Part shown: one piece after another, positions 61,074 to 64,000 of the stretch
How positions within the stretch are numbered: position 1 is the first letter of the stretch
Layout of the letters: each line of letters opens with the position of its first letter
NCBI RefSeq assembly: GCF_002302635.1
Contig: NZ_CP022387.1
Coordinates: 2,356,001-2,420,000 of the forward strand
Origin: Capnocytophaga stomatis
GTDB lineage: Bacteria > Bacteroidota > Bacteroidia > Flavobacteriales > Flavobacteriaceae
DNA: 64,000 bases
Direction of reading: 5' to 3'
Notes under the pieces: model-generated
What the model saw: the letters and a program-made list of their open reading frames with translations, nothing else
Database searches by the model: none
Told to the model about the DNA's origin: nothing
Translations under genes and position numbers: made by a program

Positions 61074-62003
61074 CTACTCTTTAAAATATTTCACCGTAGT
61101 TTTTACGTAATTTTCCAATTTTTCAGGATTTTTAAGCATTTCTAACTGATTTTCAGTAATTTTCGAAGGACGGCTAAAACTTTTATAGTATCCATCTTTG
61201 CTTATCACAATATTATGAGGAATTCCCGCTATTTGGAAAGTTTCCCTCGTTTGCCTATCATTGGTTGAATTCAATTGAATTCCCGCAGGATTTTTTTCTG
61301 ATACATATTTTTCCCACGCAGAACGATTGGCATCCAAAGAAATATCAATAAAAATAAGATTTTCATTATTTTTGAACATTTCCTTAATTTCTTCCAACTT
61401 TGGTTTTTCAGCCATACAAGGTCCACACCAAGTAGCCCAAAAAGTAACATATATGTTTTTACCTTCAAAATCAGAAAGTTGCACTTCTTTTCCTTTTATA
61501 TTTTTGAACATATATTGAGGTAATTTTATTGGAGATGATTCTCTGAAATCCCACAATACATTAACATTGTGCAAATTTCCCATTTCATCAACAGAAAATC
61601 CTTTCTTCCTGATTATCAATGGTTGTGAAAACAGAAAATATCCAAAAATCCCGAATAAAGAAATCAAAAACAAAGAACGTATTTTTATTGAAATTTCTTT
61701 TCGAGAAAGTAACAAAGCCAGTACAGCACACAAAATCAGCACAAAAACAAACGGAATATAAAAAAATCGCAACGGAACAAACGCAAAAAGCCCCACAAGC
61801 AAAAGGAGCAAAGCAGGCAATTTGGTTTTCCGGTTAATGCGAGCAGCAAAATAAAATCCCACACAAGTCATCAGTATAGGAATCCACTTCAAGGTTCTTA
61901 TTTGATGTATCTGTAAAAATCTTGCCAGCATAAATATTCCCCCGAAAATTGCTACACAAACTAATATTCCCAACGCCAGCCTACGAAAATCTTCTACTTT
62001 CAT
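61074..62003 (-). CDS. Membrane-bound TlpA/ResA-like thioredoxin
   Basis: The N-terminal 130 residues contain four hydrophobic helices. The C-terminal 165 residues are a thioredoxin-like domain with FWATWCGPCMAEKP and the cis-Pro segment AGIPHNIV. It is oriented as a periplasmic thiol-redox protein, perhaps for cytochrome maturation. The combination of helices and TlpA domain is unusual but known in Bacteroidota. It has its own promoter. Confidence 0.85.
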   Translation of the reverse strand: MKVEDFRRLALGILVCVAIFGGIFMLARFLQIHQIRTLKWIPILMTCVGFYFAARINRKTKLPALLLLLVGLFAFVPLRFFYIPFVFVLILCAVLALLLSRKEISIKIRSLFLISLFGIFGYFLFSQPLIIRKKGFSVDEMGNLHNVNVLWDFRESSPIKLPQYMFKNIKGKEVQLSDFEGKNIYVTFWATWCGPCMAEKPKLEEIKEMFKNNENLIFIDISLDANRSAWEKYVSEKNPAGIQLNSTNDRQTRETFQIAGIPHNIVISKDGYYKSFSRPSKITENQLEMLKNPEKLENYVKTTVKYFKE

Positions 62004-62022
62004 AACGATATTATATATTTAG

Positions 62023-62053
62023 CAAAGATAATATAACATATTATTATCACAAA
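62023..62053 (-). promoter_or_regulatory. Bacteroidota promoter TTTG-N19-TATCTTTG
   Basis: On the minus strand TTTG (62053-62050) and TATCTTTG (62030-62023) are 19 bases apart. The ATG of the TlpA-type gene is 20 bases downstream. Confidence 0.8.
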
Positions 62054-62270
62054 ATAAAAGCTTTCAACTGACAAAAAGTCATTTTCAATTAAATTTACAC
62101 AAATGAATAAAAATCAAATAAATAATTACATTTTAGAAGCTTATACGGGAAAAAAGAAATTTCTCCATCAAATACCCAGTAAAAAAGAAAGACAAAATGT
62201 CACATAATTCACATCGGCATAAAACTTGACTATTTGTATGCAGAAACACACAAAAATTAATTTTAAAACT

Positions 62271-64000
62271 ATGAATTTTAACAATTATACTATCAAATCG
62301 CAAGAAGCTGTACAAAGGGCACAACAAATCGCTCAAGGGTATCAGCATCAAGAGTTGCAAAACGAGCACTTTTTCAAAGCCATCGAAGAAGTTGACGAAA
62401 ACGTTTTGCCTTTCTTACTTAAAAAACTGAATATCAATAGAGAACAGTTGAGCATTACTTTGGAAAAAGCACTGCAAAGTTTTCCAAAAGTCAGTGGCGG
62501 ACAAATGTCGCTTTCACGCGAATCAAACACAATGCTCAACGAGGCGGCTAACATCGCCAAAAAGATGAATGATGAATATGTTTCTATTGAGCATCTAATT
62601 TTGGCTATTTTTAAGTCAAACAGCAAAATAGGACAAGCTCTTAAAGACCAAGGGGTTAAGGAAAAAGACATTGAAAAAGCCATTCAGGAACTGCGTAAAG
62701 GCGGACGAGTAACTTCGGCTTCGGCAGAAGAAACTTACAATTCACTCAACAAATACGCTAAAAATCTGAATCAAATGGCTGATAGCGGGAAACTTGACCC
62801 TGTTATCGGGCGTGATGAGGAAATCCGTCGTGTATTGCAAATTCTTTCGCGAAGAACCAAAAATAACCCAATGCTTGTGGGTGAACCCGGAGTGGGAAAA
62901 ACTGCCATCGCCGAAGGATTAGCGCATCGTATTGTGCAAGGAGATGTGCCTGAAAATCTGAAAGATAAAGTCATTTACTCTTTGGATATGGGAGCCCTCA
63001 TTGCCGGAGCAAAATACAAAGGAGAATTTGAAGAACGGCTTAAATCTGTGGTGAAAGAAGTAACTTCTTCCGACGGAAATATCATCCTTTTCATCGATGA
63101 GATTCATACGCTCGTGGGTGCCGGTGGTGGCGAAGGTGCAATGGATGCCGCAAACATCCTCAAACCTGCTTTGGCTCGGGGTGAATTGCGTGCCATCGGG
63201 GCAACTACGCTCGACGAATATCAAAAATATTTCGAAAAAGACAAAGCCTTAGAGCGTCGTTTTCAGAAAGTTATGGTAGAAGAACCCGATACAGAAAGTG
63301 CTATTTCTATCCTTCGAGGAATTAAAGAAAAGTACGAAACACATCACAAAGTGCGTATCAAAGACGAAGCAATTATCGCCGCTGTGGAGCTTTCCGAACG
63401 TTACATCACCAATCGTTTTTTACCCGATAAAGCCATCGACTTAATGGACGAAGCCGCTGCAAAATTGCGAATGGAAATCAATTCGAAACCCGAAGAATTG
63501 GACGTTCTCGACCGAAAAATAATGCAGTTGGAAATTGAAATTGAAGCCATTAAGCGTGAAAATGACGAGGAAAAACTCAAAATTCTTTACGCCGATGTAG
63601 CCAATTTGAAGGAAGAACGTAACGCTATTTTCGCCAAATGGCAAAGTGAAAAAAATGTTATCGATGAGGTACAAATCACCAAAGAAGCCATCGAAAATTA
63701 CAAATTGGAAGCCGAAAAAGCTGAACGCGAAGGCGATTATGCCAAAGTAGCCGAACTTCGTTACGGAAAAATCAAAGAAGCTCAAGACAAATTGGTACTT
63801 CTTCAAGAAAAATTAGACGAAGCACAAGGCAATTCACTTATAAAAGAGGAAGTTACATCGGAAAATATCGCTGAAGTAGTTGCTAAATGGACAGGAATTC
63901 CTGTAACGAAAATGTTACAAGGCGAACGCGAAAAATTACTGAAATTAGAGAGTGAATTACACAAACGTGTAGTAGGACAAGAGGAAGCTATCGAAGCCAT
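62271..64000 (+). CDS. clpB: ATP-dependent chaperone ClpB, N-terminal part (runs off the window)
   Basis: ClpB is a hexameric disaggregase that works with DnaK. The frame starts at ATG 62271 ([19 protein letters not shown]) and is open to the window end, about 576 codons of the usual 860-870. The Clp N-domain covers residues 1-145. NBD1 holds Walker [16 protein letters not shown] (from about 204) and Walker [24 protein letters not shown] in two parts (from about 271). The coiled-coil middle domain (about 410-520) follows, and the second nucleotide-binding domain begins ([19 protein letters not shown]). The upstream 270 bases hold no clear promoter element. Confidence 0.95.
   Translation, partial: MNFNNYTIKSQEAVQRAQQIAQGYQHQELQNEHFFKAIEEVDENVLPFLLKKLNINREQLSITLEKALQSFPKVSGGQMSLSRESNTMLNEAANIAKKMNDEYVSIEHLILAIFKSNSKIGQALKDQGVKEKDIEKAIQELRKGGRVTSASAEETYNSLNKYAKNLNQMADSGKLDPVIGRDEEIRRVLQILSRRTKNNPMLVGEPGVGKTAIAEGLAHRIVQGDVPENLKDKVIYSLDMGALIAGAKYKGEFEERLKSVVKEVTSSDGNIILFIDEIHTLVGAGGGEGAMDAANILKPALARGELRAIGATTLDEYQKYFEKDKALERRFQKVMVEEPDTESAISILRGIKEKYETHHKVRIKDEAIIAAVELSERYITNRFLPDKAIDLMDEAAAKLRMEINSKPEELDVLDRKIMQLEIEIEAIKRENDEEKLKILYADVANLKEERNAIFAKWQSEKNVIDEVQITKEAIENYKLEAEKAEREGDYAKVAELRYGKIKEAQDKLVLLQEKLDEAQGNSLIKEEVTSENIAEVVAKWTGIPVTKMLQGEREKLLKLESELHKRVVGQEEAIEA

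Overview
The window looks like a chromosome segment from an AT-rich member of the Bacteroidota, class Flavobacteriia. The evidence is the repeated TAnnTTTG promoter element, a short RpoD of 286 residues, a giant protein with a type IX secretion type-B sorting domain, many lipoproteins and a TonB-dependent receptor. A host-associated genus such as Capnocytophaga fits the sialic-acid lyase, the alpha-L-fucosidase, the clade II nitrous oxide reductase and a lipoprotein with a KDD surface-export signal. The genus is an inference. I saw no tRNA, rRNA, CRISPR array or prophage.

Layout. 1-6.4 kb: end of an M1 aminopeptidase, then a minus-strand block of two Fe-S electron-transfer proteins, an MlaD-type protein and an amidase. 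6.5-12.3 kb: a loose glycan/lipid-modification group (GT-C glycosyltransferase, zinc-ribbon protein, polyprenyl-phosphate GT2, barstar-like protein, polysaccharide deacetylase, methyltransferase), with two non-coding tandem arrays of 21-bp period in its gaps. 12.4-24.1 kb: an Ig-like lipoprotein, surE, the 2471-residue T9SS protein, a NUDIX hydrolase and an N-acetylneuraminate lyase. 24.5-31.4 kb: a nos operon (cytochrome c, nosZ, a four-helix membrane protein, nosL, nosD, nosF, nosY). 31.6-37.3 kb: a TlpA-type lipoprotein, a broken small gene, a Crp-family regulator, a HincII-like restriction-modification pair and a possible ATC-hydrolase-like gene. 37.4-43.6 kb: a minus-strand accessory island with a small membrane protein, an SPFH protein, a VOC protein, SUFU and other immunity-like genes, a truncated YhcG nuclease and 95-bp direct repeats. 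43.8-48.8 kb: a probable copper-uptake group (TonB receptor, surface lipoprotein, Cys-motif protein) and the di-iron repair protein Ric. 48.9-53 kb: a GT2, rpoD, rpe and a fucosidase. 53.1-55.5 kb: three immunity-like genes, an IS5-type element and a gene fragment. 55.6-64 kb: VOC, CapA, a YeeE/YedE pair with its Crp/Fnr-type regulator, a DUF4130/radical-SAM DNA-repair pair, a membrane TlpA protein and the start of clpB.

How the genes fit together. NosZ needs copper, and the TonB/lipoprotein group is a plausible copper source. Ric would repair Fe-S clusters damaged by nitric oxide. Perfect or near-perfect palindromes lie about 40 bases upstream of the inferred starts of the nos, ric and YeeE/YedE transcripts, the position expected for Crp/Fnr-type activators, and two such regulators are encoded here. 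NanA and the fucosidase suggest use of host glycans. The short immunity-like genes, direct repeats, IS and gene fragments mark 37-43 kb and 53-55.5 kb as the recombining parts of the window.
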